This document shows positions 13,484 through 13,770 of a DNA stretch of 13,770 nucleotides, piece by piece (within the stretch, counting starts at the first letter, position 1; each line of letters begins with the position of its first letter). The DNA lies in contig JAEYTV010000062.1 of NCBI GenBank assembly GCA_023433855.1, positions 1-13,770 of the forward strand, written 5' to 3'. The notes beneath the pieces were generated by a model. That model did no database searches. It was given only the letters and a program-made list of their open reading frames with translations, and was not told the origin of the DNA. The position numbers were made by a program, and so were the translations under genes. The stretch is from Pseudomonadota bacterium (GTDB lineage Bacteria > Pseudomonadota > Alphaproteobacteria > Rhizobiales > Rhizobiaceae).

Positions 13484-13770
13484 GAGGGTGTTTCCGATGT
13501 TCTGTTCTCGTTACGGTAGGTCTATGCCAACCGCTATGGGAGGGCCAATTCATTTCCGTGAACGATCCATGACTGGCCCCGGACGAGGAATGGTAAGGGG
13601 AGGCGAAGTGGGGCTATCCTTCGGGGACTGGCGGGCTGCCGGAGCAATAGCATGCGGTCGCCCATGTGGTATTCAGATGGAACATATCGATGCGCACGGT
13701 ATTGTCGGGCTAGTTCAGTGGCACAGGCGCTGGGCAAGGTCCGGACCGGAGGCCGGGGTACCTGGTACCC
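13484..13770. other. Gene-poor right edge upstream of rarD
   Basis: About 290 bases with no recognisable gene. A 67-codon minus frame (13534-13737) and two short plus frames open to the edge (from 13664 and 13677) lack SDs, and their composition does not look coding. The last 15 bases are a palindrome, GGGTACC-T-GGTACCC, which is also a tandem GGTACC. The right part may belong to a gene or element continuing outside the window. Confidence 0.4.
13521..13548 (-). promoter_or_regulatory. Weak promoter candidate of rarD
   Basis: TTGGCC (13548-13543) and CATAGA (13526-13521) on the minus strand, with a 16-base spacer, about 38 bases before the rarD start. Only four and three positions match the housekeeping consensus hexamers. 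Confidence 0.25.

Noticed and set aside
13534..13737. 67-codon minus-strand frame at the right edge
   Set aside because: No SD and no domain; would have to be read through the likely rarD promoter area.
1..13770. Mobile element, CRISPR, toxin-antitoxin or defence system
   Set aside because: No transposase, integrase, repeat array, tRNA attachment site or known defence domain was seen on either strand; the genes are core metabolism, transport and envelope functions.

Overview
The window is GC-rich chromosomal DNA. Its gene families and layout (a paired pssA/psd, an AtmA-type exporter, a TIGR02301-like protein next to a NUDIX enzyme, TTG/GTG starts, SD-led small genes) suggest an alphaproteobacterium of the Rhizobiales, most likely Rhizobiaceae (Rhizobium/Sinorhizobium-like). 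This is a judgement from protein resemblance, not from a database search. No tRNA, rRNA, CRISPR array, insertion sequence or phage gene was seen. Coding density is high and the region reads as ordinary core genome.

Layout. Positions 1-637 (minus): a NUDIX hydrolase followed by a secreted TIGR02301-like protein cut by the window edge. Positions 917-2705 (plus): a three-gene run of a YnfA-family small membrane protein, a YedK/HMCES-type SRAP protein and a LysE/ArgO-family exporter. Positions 2712-4554 (minus): psd (TTG start), pssA and a 45-codon small protein; Psd and PssA together make phosphatidylethanolamine from CDP-diacylglycerol and serine. Positions 4683-6991 (minus): a complete polar amino-acid ABC importer (binding protein, permease, ATPase) most like cystine (FliY/Tcy) systems, with a strong hairpin between the binding-protein and permease genes. 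Positions 7111-9685 (minus): a stand-alone receiver protein, an Atm1/HMT1-type ABC exporter and a previously uncalled 41-residue membrane protein. Positions 9943-11736 (minus): a membrane-anchored protein with Ig-like repeats and a C-terminal LysM domain. Positions 11947-12552 (plus): a LOG-family phosphoribohydrolase (TTG start). Positions 12572-13483 (minus): a RarD/EamA transporter, then about 290 bases without a recognisable gene.

I found no undescribed multi-gene system. The observations most worth a second look are the receiver protein whose phospho-acceptor aspartate is a glutamate (E55), two small SD-preceded genes (2712-2849 and 7111-7236), a hairpin that buries the yedK start codon, the hairpin inside the ABC importer operon, and an EcfG/RpoE2-like promoter candidate before psd.
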